From Amycolatopsis umgeniensis (GTDB lineage Bacteria; Actinomycetota; Actinomycetes; Mycobacteriales; Pseudonocardiaceae), in contig NZ_JACHMX010000001.1 in the NCBI RefSeq assembly GCF_014205155.1, forward strand, positions 930,001 to 994,000: a stretch of 64,000 nt of DNA. Reading direction: 5' to 3'. The translations under genes were made by a program, and so were the position numbers. Numbering within the stretch: the stretch's first letter is position 1; the number at the start of each line of letters is the position of its first letter. A model generated the notes under the pieces. That model searched no databases. It was not told the DNA's origin and worked only from the letters and a program-made list of their open reading frames with translations. This document shows positions 43,620-52,890 of this stretch, in pieces.

Positions 43620-46476
43620 GGTCCAGGCCTTCCAGCGCGAGCGACCGTTGCAGGGAATCACCGTCGGGTCCGATGGTGGTCAGCACCCATTCGAAATGCT
43701 CGCGGGCGGCCGCCGGGTCGCCCGCGGCGAGATGGGTGCGGCCGAGCCGGTTGCGGATCTCCGACTCCATCCCGATGATGGTCTCCTCGGTGACCGCCGT
43801 CAGCGCCCGCCGCTGGAGTTCGAACGCCTCGCCGAGGTTCCCGAGTTCCAGTTCCGCGGCGCCGAGCCGAGCCAGGCTGGTCGCGATCAGCAGGCCGTCC
43901 GTGGTCTCCTCGGCGAGTTCGACCGAACGCCGGAGGTCCAGCACGGCCTCGGCGAACCTGCCGGTTTCGAGGCGGACGGTGCCGCTGTGGCACAGCACCC
44001 TCGCCAGCATCCCGGGGCTGCCGATCTCCTCGCTCAGGTCACGGGCGCGGCCGAGGTGGACGAGCGCTTCGTCGTGCTCGCCCCGCAGATAGGCGAGATA
44101 TCCGAGCGCGGACAACGTCCGTTCGGCGAGCCAGCCGTCCCCCACTTCCTCGGCCATGATCATCACCCGCCGCATGCCGGGGATCGCGAGATCGTGCCGC
44201 CCCGCGATCAGATCGGCCATGGTGAGCCCGCCCAGCGCCCGCGCCTCCACTCCGCGGTCGCCGGACGCCTGACCCGCCCGCAGCGCTTCGTCGAACCAGC
44301 CGCGCGCCCGGTCCAGTTGCCCCTGCATGGCATAGGCGTAGCCGAGGCAGAACCGCAGCGACGAGACCAAGCGCTCGTCTTCGGCCCGTTCGGCCAGCGG
44401 CAGCGCGATCTGCAGTGCCGTCCGGGATTCGTGGTACCGCTGCTGGCGCGCGAGATAGTCGACCAGCCCCTCGGCGATCGAGCACGCGAGGCCGTCCAGC
44501 CCGGCCTCAGCCGCTTGAGTGACGACCTCGGGCAGGTCACCGACGGCGTCCAGCCACGCGGACGCGTCACGTTGCCCGGTGAAAGGTCCATCGCCGGATT
44601 CGAGCGGGAACCGCGCGACACCCCATTCGCTCGCCCGGCGAGCGGCGCCGAGATACAGACCGTACACCCGTTTTCGGGCCTCTTCGACGACCTCACCGGG
44701 CAGTTCCCCGGCGAGCCGTCGTGCGTAGACCCCCACCAGATCGTGCAGCCGGTAGCGGCCGCTCGCCGGTTCCTGCACGAGGCTCGCGTCGACGAGGCTT
44801 TCCAGCTGACGCTCGGCCTCGGCGGGCGAACAGTCCAGCAGTGCGGCGACCGAAAGCCGGTCGAATTCGGGCGTCGGGGTCAGGCCGAGCACGCCGAAAG
44901 CGCGTTGCTCGGCGGGCCGCAGTTGCTCGTACGACAGGCGCAGCGCCACCTCGACGCTGCGGTCCTCGGCGGTCAGTTCGCCGAGGCGCCGCTCGTCGTC
45001 CGACATCCGGTCCACCAGATCCTTGAACGTCCACATCGGACGGTTCTGCAACCGGGCGCCCGCGATCCGCAACGCGAGCGGCAGCCTGCCGCACAGTCCG
45101 GCGAGCGCGCGCACGGCGAACCGTTCACCCTCGGCCCTCGGCGCCCCCACGATGCGGCCGAGCAGCCGTTCCGCGGCCTCGAGTCCCAGCGCGCCGAGGG
45201 AAACGCGGCGATCGGCGTCCAAACCGGACAGTCGACGGCGGCTGGTCACCAGCACACGGCTGCCCGGCCCGGACGGGAGCAGGGGCCGCACCTGGCCGGC
45301 GGACTCCGCGTTGTCGAGTACCAGCAGCAACCGCAGATGCACTGTCGCCGCCCGCCACGACGCGGCCAGTTCGTCGAGATCGTCCGGCATGGCGCCGTCT
45401 TCGACACCGACAGCGCGCAGCAGGCGCCTGAGAGCGCGCTCCGGCGTCACCGGCTCGCGACCTTCGGTGTACCCGTGCAGATCCACGAACAGCGCACCGT
45501 CCGGATAGGACTCGCGGAGCCGGTGGGCCGCGCGCACCGCGAGCGTCGTCTTGCCCGCGCCCGGCACGCCGTCGACGGCGTCGACCGTGACCGCCTCCGG
45601 GTCGCCGTCCTCGACGAGCAGCGCGAATTCCCGTTCCCTGCCGACGAGTTCGCCGTTGGTGGCGGGCAGCTCGTTGCGGATCCGGCGCGGCGTCTCCTTG
45701 CGCTGGGAGACACCGAGCAGCGCGTCGTCCCCGCGCAGCACCGCTTCCTGTACCTGCCGCAGTTCCTCGCCCGGCTCGACACCGAGTTGCTCCACCAGCC
45801 GCTCGCGGACGTCGGTGAACACCTCCAGCGCCTCCGCCTGACGCCCGCCGCCGTAGAGCGCCCGCATCAGCAACGCGGCCAGCGGCTCGCTCGGCGGGTC
45901 CGCGGACACCAGCGCCGACAGTTCGCCGATCACCTCGTCGAAGCGGCCGAGTTTCAGCTGTGCGCGCAGTTTCCGGCGCAGCAGCAGGAGCCTGCGTTCC
46001 TCCAGCCGTCGCCGCTCGCCCTGGACGAACGCGCCGGGCAGTCCCGTCAGTGGCTCGCCGTGGAACAGCCCGAGCGCGTCGGCGAAGGTGTCCACCGCGG
46101 TGATGAAGTCGCCCGTCTCCTCGGCGGCGGCCGCGACGACCGCGATCTCCTCCAGCCGCGCCACGTCCAGCCGCACCCCGCCACTGGCGAAGCGGTAGCC
46201 GCCCCGGTCGGACACGATCACCGAGTCCCGCGGCTTCTGCCCGGAGGTGTCCAGGCAATCCCGCAGCCGCCGGACGTACACCGGCAGCACATTCGACTCC
46301 GGCGGCCGTTCCCAGAGCCCGTCGGTGAGTTCGTGGTGGCTGACGGTCACGTCCGGGCGCAGCAGCAGCGCGGCCAGCACGGCCTGCTGCCGGACCGGAC
46401 CGAGGTCCAGTCTCGTCTCCCCTTGCCAGGCCCGCAACGGGCCGAGCACCTCGAAGCGAAGCCGCGAGTCCTGCAT
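43591..46476 (-). CDS. SARP/AfsR-type transcriptional regulator with NB-ARC and TPR domains
   Basis: This is a large regulator of about 961 residues. The N-terminal OmpR-like winged helix covers about 1-95 (GPVRQQAVLAALLLRPDVTV). The bacterial transcriptional activation domain covers about 95-245 (REPLTGLPG-like GEPLTGLPGAFVQGERRRLE). An NB-ARC ATPase follows, with Walker A GVPGAGKTTLAVRAA near 310 and Walker B-like LLLVLDNAES near 385. From about 600 to the end there are TPR-like repeats. AfsR proteins activate secondary metabolism genes on receiving metabolic or kinase signals. I chose the ATG at 46476, with GAAGGGGGG upstream. It follows a two-component system by 23 bp and probably belongs to that operon. 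No biosynthetic cluster is visible nearby. Confidence 0.92.
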   Translation of the reverse strand: MQDSRLRFEVLGPLRAWQGETRLDLGPVRQQAVLAALLLRPDVTVSHHELTDGLWERPPESNVLPVYVRRLRDCLDTSGQKPRDSVIVSDRGGYRFASGGVRLDVARLEEIAVVAAAAEETGDFITAVDTFADALGLFHGEPLTGLPGAFVQGERRRLEERRLLLLRRKLRAQLKLGRFDEVIGELSALVSADPPSEPLAALLMRALYGGGRQAEALEVFTDVRERLVEQLGVEPGEELRQVQEAVLRGDDALLGVSQRKETPRRIRNELPATNGELVGREREFALLVEDGDPEAVTVDAVDGVPGAGKTTLAVRAAHRLRESYPDGALFVDLHGYTEGREPVTPERALRRLLRAVGVEDGAMPDDLDELAASWRAATVHLRLLLVLDNAESAGQVRPLLPSGPGSRVLVTSRRRLSGLDADRRVSLGALGLEAAERLLGRIVGAPRAEGERFAVRALAGLCGRLPLALRIAGARLQNRPMWTFKDLVDRMSDDERRLGELTAEDRSVEVALRLSYEQLRPAEQRAFGVLGLTPTPEFDRLSVAALLDCSPAEAERQLESLVDASLVQEPASGRYRLHDLVGVYARRLAGELPGEVVEEARKRVYGLYLGAARRASEWGVARFPLESGDGPFTGQRDASAWLDAVGDLPEVVTQAAEAGLDGLACSIAEGLVDYLARQQRYHESRTALQIALPLAERAEDERLVSSLRFCLGYAYAMQGQLDRARGWFDEALRAGQASGDRGVEARALGGLTMADLIAGRHDLAIPGMRRVMIMAEEVGDGWLAERTLSALGYLAYLRGEHDEALVHLGRARDLSEEIGSPGMLARVLCHSGTVRLETGRFAEAVLDLRRSVELAEETTDGLLIATSLARLGAAELELGNLGEAFELQRRALTAVTEETIIGMESEIRNRLGRTHLAAGDPAAAREHFEWVLTTIGPDGDSLQRSLALEGLDLTRQSAHRR

Positions 46477-46499
46477 GATCCCCCCTTCGTTTCGCATGG

Positions 46500-47162
46500 C
46501 TAGCCCGGCACCACGATCCCGTGGTCGAACGCGTAGACGATCGCCGCCGCGCGGTCCCGCAGCTGGAGCTTGGTGAAGATCCGGCCGATGTGGCTTTTCA
46601 CGGTCACCTCCGAAATCACGAGTGTCGCGGCGATCTCCGCGTTGGTCAGCCCGCGTCCGATCGCCCGGAGCACGTCCTGTTCCCTCGGTGTCAGCAGTTC
46701 GAGGGGACGTCCGCCGCTGCCGTTCCCGGCGGCCTGCCGGTACGCGGCGAGCACGCGGCCGGTGACCCCGGGGTCGAGCCAGGCGTCGCCCCCGGCGACC
46801 GCTCGCACGGCCCGGATCAGGTCTTCGGCGGGGGAATCCTTGAGGACGTAGCCCGCGGCACCCGCCCGCAGCGCGTCCGCCAAGAGGTTGTCGTCGTCGA
46901 AGGTGGTCAGCGCGAGCACCGGCGGATGACCACCGGACCGCCGCAACCTGCTTGTCGCCTCGACGCCGCCGACGTTCTTCATCCGCAGGTCCATCACGAC
47001 GACGTCGACCTCGCCTCCGGCCAGCGCCGCGGGCACTTCCGCGCCGTCGCCGCATTCCCCCGCGATGACGAATCCGTCGCGGCGCCGCAGGATGCGCCGC
47101 AGCCCGGAGCGGACGAGCTCCTGATCGTCGACCAGCAGCACGCGGATCTCGGCGGCGGTCAC
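46500..47162 (-). CDS. NarL/FixJ-type response regulator
   Basis: This 220-residue regulator has a receiver domain with VLLVDDQELVR (about residues 7-17), phospho-Asp in VVVMDLRMKNVGG (about 51-63) and Lys in AGYVLKDSPAEDL (about 100-112). It has a LuxR-type helix-turn-helix LTPREQDVLRAIGRGLTNAE (about 157-176) with VKSHIGRIFTKL. The GTG start overlaps the kinase stop (GTGA). It is the second gene of the kinase-regulator-SARP run and may control transcription of that run. Confidence 0.94.
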   Translation of the reverse strand: MTAAEIRVLLVDDQELVRSGLRRILRRRDGFVIAGECGDGAEVPAALAGGEVDVVVMDLRMKNVGGVEATSRLRRSGGHPPVLALTTFDDDNLLADALRAGAAGYVLKDSPAEDLIRAVRAVAGGDAWLDPGVTGRVLAAYRQAAGNGSGGRPLELLTPREQDVLRAIGRGLTNAEIAATLVISEVTVKSHIGRIFTKLQLRDRAAAIVYAFDHGIVVPG

Positions 47163-48361
47163 GGTTTGGCTCCCGGCACGGTGACCTCCACGATCCACTG
47201 CCTGCCGTTGGGCCCGGCGCTGAGGTCGGCGCCGAGCTGGGCCGCGCGCACGGCCATCCCCGCCAGTCCAGATCCGTCCTCGGACGTGCGACGGGCACCG
47301 GCGGGAAGGGTGTTGCTGACGATGAGCTTCGCGCCCGAGCGGCCGGCGTCCAGCCGGACCTCCGCTGTCGCGCCGGGGGCGTGTTTGACGACGTTGACGA
47401 GTGATTCCTGCACGATCCGGTAGAGGCCCAATCCTTCCGAGGCGCCTACCCGGCCGAGGTCGCCTTCCTGTGTATAGCGCACCGCCAGACCGGCGACCCG
47501 GGTGCGTTCCACCAGCGTCGCGATGTCCTCCACCCCCGGCAGCGGGGTGTTGCCCGACGGGGTGTCGGCGAGCAGGCCGACCGTGCGGCGGATGTCGGCC
47601 ATCGCGGCGCGCCCCACCTGCTCGGCCTCGGTGAGCGCCTCGATCGCCTCGTCGACGTCGCGATCCTGCTGCAACGCGCGCCGGGCCCCGGTCAGGTGCA
47701 GCAGCGTGATGCTGAGCGAATGGCCGACGACGTCGTGCACCTCGCGCGCGATCCGCTGGCGTTCGGCCAGCAGGGCCTTGTCACGGGAAGCGTCACGGTT
47801 GACGCGTTCGGCGTCCAGCACCCTGGTGTACCAGCGGACCATGAGCCCGCCGCTGAGACCGAGCAGGATCGCGACCATGTACACCGGCCCGCCGATCAGC
47901 CCACCCCAGATCCCCGCGACGACCAGGACCAGTTCACCCGTGACGGTGACGATCGCGATCCCCCACGTCGTCCGCAGGACACTGCCCGCTTCGGTGGCCG
48001 CGACCAGCAGCAGCAACGGCGCGAAATCCGGGAGCACGGGCTCGATGAGCAGGACGACGGTGGCGGCGATCAGCGCCGTCATCCGCACCCACGGCATGAT
48101 CCAGTCGGTGATCGTCCAGATCAGCGACGGCGCGATCACGATCAGCCCGGCCAGCGCGATCGGCTCGGGCGGCAGCAGGGCGTCCCGTTGCACCAGCGCG
48201 ACCGCCGTGAACACGAAGCTCACCGCGCTCGCGCACAACGCCCCCCACCAGGGCAGGCTCAGTCCGGCCCGGGTGAGACTGACCTGCACCCGTGCCCGGA
48301 ACCGGTCCACCAAGATCTCCAGCACGGGCATCAGCCTAGGAAGTGCCGGGAAGCGCGTCAT
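47159..48361 (-). CDS. Sensor histidine kinase, HisKA_3 (DesK/NarX-like) type
   Basis: This 400-residue kinase has six predicted transmembrane helices in residues 35-180 and no large outer domain. The dimerisation/phospho-acceptor helix is ERQRIAREVHDVVGHSLSIT (about 198-217). The N box is IVQESLVNVVKHAPGA (about 305-320) and a G-box-like segment DGSGLAGMAVRAAQLGADL is near 365. The phospho-acceptor His is in REVHDVV. It transfers phosphate to the regulator encoded next. The ATG at 48361 is used; a second ATG 30 bases downstream is possible. The stimulus is unknown. Confidence 0.93.
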   Translation of the reverse strand: MTRFPALPRLMPVLEILVDRFRARVQVSLTRAGLSLPWWGALCASAVSFVFTAVALVQRDALLPPEPIALAGLIVIAPSLIWTITDWIMPWVRMTALIAATVVLLIEPVLPDFAPLLLLVAATEAGSVLRTTWGIAIVTVTGELVLVVAGIWGGLIGGPVYMVAILLGLSGGLMVRWYTRVLDAERVNRDASRDKALLAERQRIAREVHDVVGHSLSITLLHLTGARRALQQDRDVDEAIEALTEAEQVGRAAMADIRRTVGLLADTPSGNTPLPGVEDIATLVERTRVAGLAVRYTQEGDLGRVGASEGLGLYRIVQESLVNVVKHAPGATAEVRLDAGRSGAKLIVSNTLPAGARRTSEDGSGLAGMAVRAAQLGADLSAGPNGRQWIVEVTVPGAKP

Positions 48362-48446
48362 CGTGCGGCGGGCGGCACCCGTCTCCGCCCACGGTAGGAG
48401 GCCGGACGAGCACGGGCGGATGAAATCCGGATGAAACGCGAGCCGC

Positions 48447-48818
48447 TCATTCCTGGCTGAGCGCGACCCACTTCAGCTTCTCCTGTTCTCGTTTCGGCAG
48501 GCCCGCGACGACGAGGTCGTACGAGTCCTCGATCAGCTCACGGACGAAGCCGTCGGTCAGCGAACCGTCCAGCTGGACGGTGTTCCAGTGCTGCTTGTTC
48601 ATGTGGTACCCGGGGATGATCGCCGGATGTTCGGCGCGCAACCGGACAGCGAGGTCGGGCTCGCATTTGAGGTTGATCCGCAGCGGTTTCGCCTTGAGCG
48701 GGCTGAGCGCGAACATCTTGCCCGAGACCTTGAACACGCTGGAGTGCTCGTCGAACGGGAACTCCTCACAGGCACCTGGGAAGCTGAGACAGAGCTTCCG
48801 GAGAGCGGCAGGGGTCAT
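48447..48818 (-). CDS. MmcQ/YjbR family protein
   Basis: This 123-residue cytosolic protein matches the MmcQ/YjbR fold. It starts AALRKLCLSFPGACEEFPFD and includes the conserved FKVSGKMFALSPL, LRINLKCEPDLAVRLR and the signature PGYHMNKQHWNTVQLDG (about residues 71-87). The family has a CyaY-like, double wing fold and may bind DNA, but its function is not established. The ATG at 48818 is the family start; the long upstream frame is a shadow of the SGNH hydrolase gene. It stands alone between the kinase gene and the divergent hydrolase gene. Confidence 0.9.
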   Translation of the reverse strand: MTPAALRKLCLSFPGACEEFPFDEHSSVFKVSGKMFALSPLKAKPLRINLKCEPDLAVRLRAEHPAIIPGYHMNKQHWNTVQLDGSLTDGFVRELIEDSYDLVVAGLPKREQEKLKWVALSQE

Positions 48819-48932
48819 GGCGTTCAGCCTAAGCGGCCCCACCGACAGAAACCTGTCCTGTCCAGCGCATTGACCGTCTGTCGGTGATTCACTGACGATG
48901 GGTGGAGCCGACTGGGTGGAGGCGAGACCAAC

Positions 48933-50153
48933 ATGCGCGTGAAGCATCTCGTGGTGGCGGGAATCCTGCTGCTGGGTGTCGTACCGGGAGCCGCCGCGGC
49001 GACTCCCGTGAGCCAAGGCCAAGCGGAAAGCGCCGCCACGAACGGCTGGGTCGGCACCTGGGCGGCGGCGCCCGCGGCCGGGGTGGCCGGGACCGACAAC
49101 GGCTACCCGAACTTCTCGATCCGCAACATCGTGCACACCAGCGCCGGCGGGCACGAGGTGCGCGTGCGGCTGTCCAACGCCTTCGGCCGGACGCCGGTGC
49201 TGTTCGGCCGGGTGACCGTCGCGGTCGCCGCCGGCCCCGACACGCCGCAGGCGGTCCCCGGCACGATGCGCACGCTGACCTTCGGCGGCGACAGCGAGGT
49301 CACCGTTCCGCCCGGCGCCGACATCGTCAGCGACGGCGCGGCGCTCACCGTGCCGAGGGACGGCGACCTCCTGGTGACCACGTACACCCCGACGCCGTCC
49401 GGCCCGGTCACGTACCACCCGCTGGCCATGCAGAACTCGTACTTCACCCGGAACGGCGACAAGGCCGCCGACGAGTCGGCCGCGGCGTTCCCGGAGAAGA
49501 CCGCCGTCTGGCATTACGTGTCCGGAGTGGACGTGCGGGGCGCGGGGCTGCGGGGCAGTGTCGTGGCGATCGGCGACTCGATCACCGACGGGGCGAACTC
49601 GACCTGGGGCGCGAACCTGCGCTGGCCCGATCAGCTCGCCGACAAGATCAGCCGGGACCTGGGCGTGCTCAACGCCGGGATCAGCGGGAACAGGCTGCTG
49701 CTCGACGGTGGCAACTACGGCGTCAACGCGCTCGCCCGGCTCGACCGGGACGTGCTGACGCAGTCCGGCGCGCGGACCGCGATCGTGTTCGAAGGCATCA
49801 ACGACATCCAGCAGACGCCGCATCAGGCCGATCCGAACAAGATCATCTCGGCGCTGAAACAGATCGCCACCCGGGCGCACGATCGCGGTCTGCGGGTGCT
49901 CGGCGCGACGATCACGCCGTGGAAGGGCTGGGGTTCGTACACGCCGCAGCTGGAGGAGACCCGGCAAGCGGTCAACCGGTTCATCCGGACCAGCAGGCTC
50001 TTCGACGGGTACATCGACTTCGACGCGGTGATCCGCGATCCCGCCGACCCGCAGCGGATGAAACCCGAGTACGACTCCGGCGATCACCTCCACCCCGGGG
50101 ACAAGGGCTTCACCGCCATGGCGGACGCCGTCCCGCTGTCGCGGCTGAGGTAG
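48933..50153 (+). CDS. Secreted SGNH/GDSL family hydrolase
   Basis: This 406-residue protein has a signal peptide (HLVVAGILLLGVVPGAAAA). An N-terminal beta-rich region (about 35-200) starts with WVGTWAAAPAAG. A SGNH hydrolase domain follows from about 205. Block I has the catalytic Ser in VVAIGDSITDGANS, the Gly block is in NAGISGNRLLLDGGNYG, the Asn block is in IVFEGINDIQQTP, and block V with Asp and His is GDHLHPGDKG near the C-terminus. The enzyme should hydrolyse esters, such as lipids or acetylated sugars, outside the cell. The sequence WVGTWAAAP marks a common actinobacterial subfamily. Confidence 0.93.
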   Translation: MRVKHLVVAGILLLGVVPGAAAATPVSQGQAESAATNGWVGTWAAAPAAGVAGTDNGYPNFSIRNIVHTSAGGHEVRVRLSNAFGRTPVLFGRVTVAVAAGPDTPQAVPGTMRTLTFGGDSEVTVPPGADIVSDGAALTVPRDGDLLVTTYTPTPSGPVTYHPLAMQNSYFTRNGDKAADESAAAFPEKTAVWHYVSGVDVRGAGLRGSVVAIGDSITDGANSTWGANLRWPDQLADKISRDLGVLNAGISGNRLLLDGGNYGVNALARLDRDVLTQSGARTAIVFEGINDIQQTPHQADPNKIISALKQIATRAHDRGLRVLGATITPWKGWGSYTPQLEETRQAVNRFIRTSRLFDGYIDFDAVIRDPADPQRMKPEYDSGDHLHPGDKGFTAMADAVPLSRLR

Positions 50154-50212
50154 CGAAATAAGTGCTGCGCCAGGCGGTTCCGTGGGGCACGATGAACTGA
50201 TGGCGATCAGGA

Positions 50213-51598
50213 ATGGCTAGCGGCGAAAGCGGTATCCGAGCGACGGCGCGGCTGGTCCGGTTCGCCGAACACGAAGCCCGCGCGGAGGCGCTCCGTGCTC
50301 AGCTGGCGGGCCTGCACGGCACGATCCGGCTGGCGAAGCGGACGTCGAACCTCTTCCGGGCACGGACGACGACCAGCACACCCGGACTGGACGTCTCGGG
50401 GTTCACGCACGTCCTCGACGTCGATCCCTTGGCGCGTACGGCCGAGGTCGAGGGCATGGTCACCTACGAGCAACTGGTGGACGCGACCCTGCCCCACGGG
50501 CTGATGCCGCTGGTCGTGCCGCAGCTCAAGACGATCACGCTCGGCGGCGCTGTCACCGGCCTCGGCATCGAGTCGTCGTCGTTCCGCAACGGCCTCGTGC
50601 ACGAGTCGGTGCTGGAGATGGAACTGCTCACCGGCGACGGCCGGATCGTCGTCGCGCGGGCCGACAACGAGCACAGCGACCTGTTCCACGGCTTCCCGAA
50701 CTCGTACGGCACGCTCGGCTACGCGCTGCGGCTGAAGATCGAGCTGGAACCGGTCAAACCGTACGTGCGGCTCGACCACGTCCGGTACGAAAACACCGAG
50801 GAGTACTTCGCGGCGCTGGACGAGGCCTGCCGCACCGGGTCGGCCGACTTCGTGGACGGAACGGTCTTCGGACCGGGCGAGCAGTACTTGACGCTCGGCA
50901 CGTTCACCACCTCGGCGCCCGCGACCAGCGACTACACCTGGCTCGACATCTACTACAAGTCGATCCGCGAACGCGAGACCGACCACCTGACCGTCCGGGA
51001 CTACCTGTGGCGCTGGGACACGGACTGGTTCTGGTGCTCGAGGGCGTTCGGCGTCCAAAGCAGGCTCCCCCGGCTGCTGCTGGGCAGGAAGCTGCTGCGG
51101 TCGTCGGTCTACTGGAAGCTGGTGGCGCTCGACCGCCGGTTCGGGATCGCCGCGAAAATTCTCAAGCTGCGCCGGCTTCCCCCGGAAGAGACCGTCGTCC
51201 AGGACATCGAGGTGCCGCTGTCGCGTGCCGCGGAGTTCCTGGACTTCTTCCGCCGCGAGATCCCGATCAGCCCGGTGTGGATCTGCCCGCTGAAGCAGCG
51301 GCCGGGCGGCGCGAACTCGCCGCTGTACGAAATGGAACCCGAAACGCGGTACGTCAACTTCGGCTTCTGGTCCGCGGTCCCCCTGGACCCCGGCGAGGAG
51401 CCGGATACGCACAATCGGCTGATCGAGGCCGAAGTGACGCGACTCGGCGGGCGGAAGTCGCTGTACTCAGACAGTTTCTATACCGAAGACGAGTTCTGGC
51501 GGCTCTACAACGGTGACGCCTACCGAAAACTGAAGACGGCCTACGACCCCGACGGCCGCTTGCTCGACCTGTACGCGAAATGCGTGCGGCGGCGGTGA
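50213..51598 (+). CDS. FAD-binding oxidoreductase, 10-methyl fatty acid (tuberculostearate) type
   Basis: This 461-residue protein has an FAD_binding_4 (PCMH) domain with TITLGGAVTGLGIESSSFRN (about residues 104-123) and a DHCR24-like C-terminal half. It sits 26 bp before a cyclopropane-synthase-like methyltransferase. In mycobacteria and other actinomycetes this gene pair (TmsA/TmsB or BfaA/BfaB in the literature) makes 10-methylstearic acid: the methyltransferase forms a methylene branch on oleoyl phospholipid and the flavoprotein reduces it. The same role is inferred here from family and neighbour. The ATG at 50213 has only a weak AGGA-type ribosome site. Confidence 0.88.
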   Translation: MASGESGIRATARLVRFAEHEARAEALRAQLAGLHGTIRLAKRTSNLFRARTTTSTPGLDVSGFTHVLDVDPLARTAEVEGMVTYEQLVDATLPHGLMPLVVPQLKTITLGGAVTGLGIESSSFRNGLVHESVLEMELLTGDGRIVVARADNEHSDLFHGFPNSYGTLGYALRLKIELEPVKPYVRLDHVRYENTEEYFAALDEACRTGSADFVDGTVFGPGEQYLTLGTFTTSAPATSDYTWLDIYYKSIRERETDHLTVRDYLWRWDTDWFWCSRAFGVQSRLPRLLLGRKLLRSSVYWKLVALDRRFGIAAKILKLRRLPPEETVVQDIEVPLSRAAEFLDFFRREIPISPVWICPLKQRPGGANSPLYEMEPETRYVNFGFWSAVPLDPGEEPDTHNRLIEAEVTRLGGRKSLYSDSFYTEDEFWRLYNGDAYRKLKTAYDPDGRLLDLYAKCVRRR

Positions 51599-51624
51599 CC
51601 CGGGCCGGAAGAAGAGAGACGAAC

Positions 51625-52887
51625 ATGGCTGAGACGACGACCGTCGGGAAGATCTTCGAGCGGTTGCTCGGCCCGAGCGCCGCGGTGTCCATCACCGCTT
51701 ACGACGGCAGCACGAGCGGTCCGGCGGGCGCACCGGTGTCGATCCACGTGCGGTCACCGCTGGCACTGACGTATCTGATGTCGTCGCCGGGAGACCTCGG
51801 TCTCGCCCGCGCGTATGTCGCCGGCGCGCTCGATGTGGACGGTGACCTCTATTCGGCGCTGCGTGCGCTCGTGGCCCAGGTCGATCAGCTCAGTCCAGCC
51901 GACCGGCTGTGGCTGCTGCGCAAACTCGGTCCCAAGCATCTGCGCCGCGTCGCCCCGCCCGCCGAGGAACTGCCGAGCCGTCTCAAGCGCGGCCTCGACG
52001 GATTGCGGCACTCCAAGACGCGCGACAGCAACGCGATCTCGAACCACTACGACGTCTCGAACCGGTTCTACGAACTGGTGCTGGGCCCGTCGATGGCCTA
52101 CACCTGTGCCGCGTATCCGTCCGCCGACGCCTCGCTGGAAGAGGCGCAGGCGCACAAATTCGACCTGGTGTGCCGGAAACTCGACCTCCGGCCGGGGATG
52201 CGGCTGCTGGACGTCGGCTGCGGCTGGGGCGGGATGGTCGAACACGCCGTCGCGCACTACGGCGTCGAGGCGCTCGGTGTCACCCTTTCGCGCGAACAGG
52301 CGCAGTGGGCGCAAAAGGACATCGTGACGAAGGGGCTCGCGGACCGGGCCGAGGTGCGGCACCTCGACTACCGCGACGTCACCGAAACGGGTTTCGACGC
52401 GGTGTCGTCGATCGGGCTCACCGAACACATCGGCGCGCGGAACCTCCCGTCGTACTTCCGTTTCCTCGCCGGGAAACTGAAGCCGCGAGGACGCCTGCTG
52501 AACCACTGCATCACCAACCCGGACACCTCGGTCGCACACAGTTCGCGCGGGTTCATCGACCGGTATGTGTTCCCCGACGGCGAACTGGAGTCCGTCGGGG
52601 AGATCGCCACCGCGATGCACGACAGCGGGCTCGAGGTGCGGCACTCGGAAAACCTGCGCGAGCACTACGCCACCACACTGGGCGCATGGTGCGCCAACCT
52701 CGACGCGAACTGGGACGAGGCCGTCGTCGAAGCGGGCGCCGGGCGGAGCCGGGTCTGGGCGCTGTACATGGCCGCGTGCCGCCTCGCCTTCGAGCGGCGG
52801 GAGATCGAACTGCACCAGGTGCTCGGGGTGAAGGTCGGTCCGGACGGTGACGCGGGCATGCCCTTGCGCCCGGACTGGGGCGTTTAG
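51625..52887 (+). CDS. SAM-dependent fatty acyl methyltransferase, cyclopropane synthase family
   Basis: This 420-residue protein has an N-terminal extension (about 1-110) typical of the bacterial CFA-synthase lineage, then a methyltransferase domain. SAM motif I is LLDVGCGWGGMVEHAV (about residues 193-208), preceded by ISNHYDVSNRFYELVLGPSM with the family acyl-binding residues. SSIGLTEHIG (about 272-281) holds the Glu that in this family helps coordinate the bicarbonate ion. Paired with the flavoprotein upstream, it should act on the oleoyl chains of membrane phospholipids to give 10-methylene and then 10-methyl fatty acids. The end lies 3 bp from the convergent ThDP enzyme gene. Confidence 0.9.
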   Translation: MAETTTVGKIFERLLGPSAAVSITAYDGSTSGPAGAPVSIHVRSPLALTYLMSSPGDLGLARAYVAGALDVDGDLYSALRALVAQVDQLSPADRLWLLRKLGPKHLRRVAPPAEELPSRLKRGLDGLRHSKTRDSNAISNHYDVSNRFYELVLGPSMAYTCAAYPSADASLEEAQAHKFDLVCRKLDLRPGMRLLDVGCGWGGMVEHAVAHYGVEALGVTLSREQAQWAQKDIVTKGLADRAEVRHLDYRDVTETGFDAVSSIGLTEHIGARNLPSYFRFLAGKLKPRGRLLNHCITNPDTSVAHSSRGFIDRYVFPDGELESVGEIATAMHDSGLEVRHSENLREHYATTLGAWCANLDANWDEAVVEAGAGRSRVWALYMAACRLAFERREIELHQVLGVKVGPDGDAGMPLRPDWGV

Positions 52888-52890
52888 CCC

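Noticed and set aside
43534..46503. A 989-codon open frame on the plus strand opposite the SARP gene
   Set aside because: It is antisense to a protein with clear SARP, NB-ARC and TPR motifs, has low-complexity Gln/Arg/Gly composition and matches no family. It results from high GC at third codon positions.
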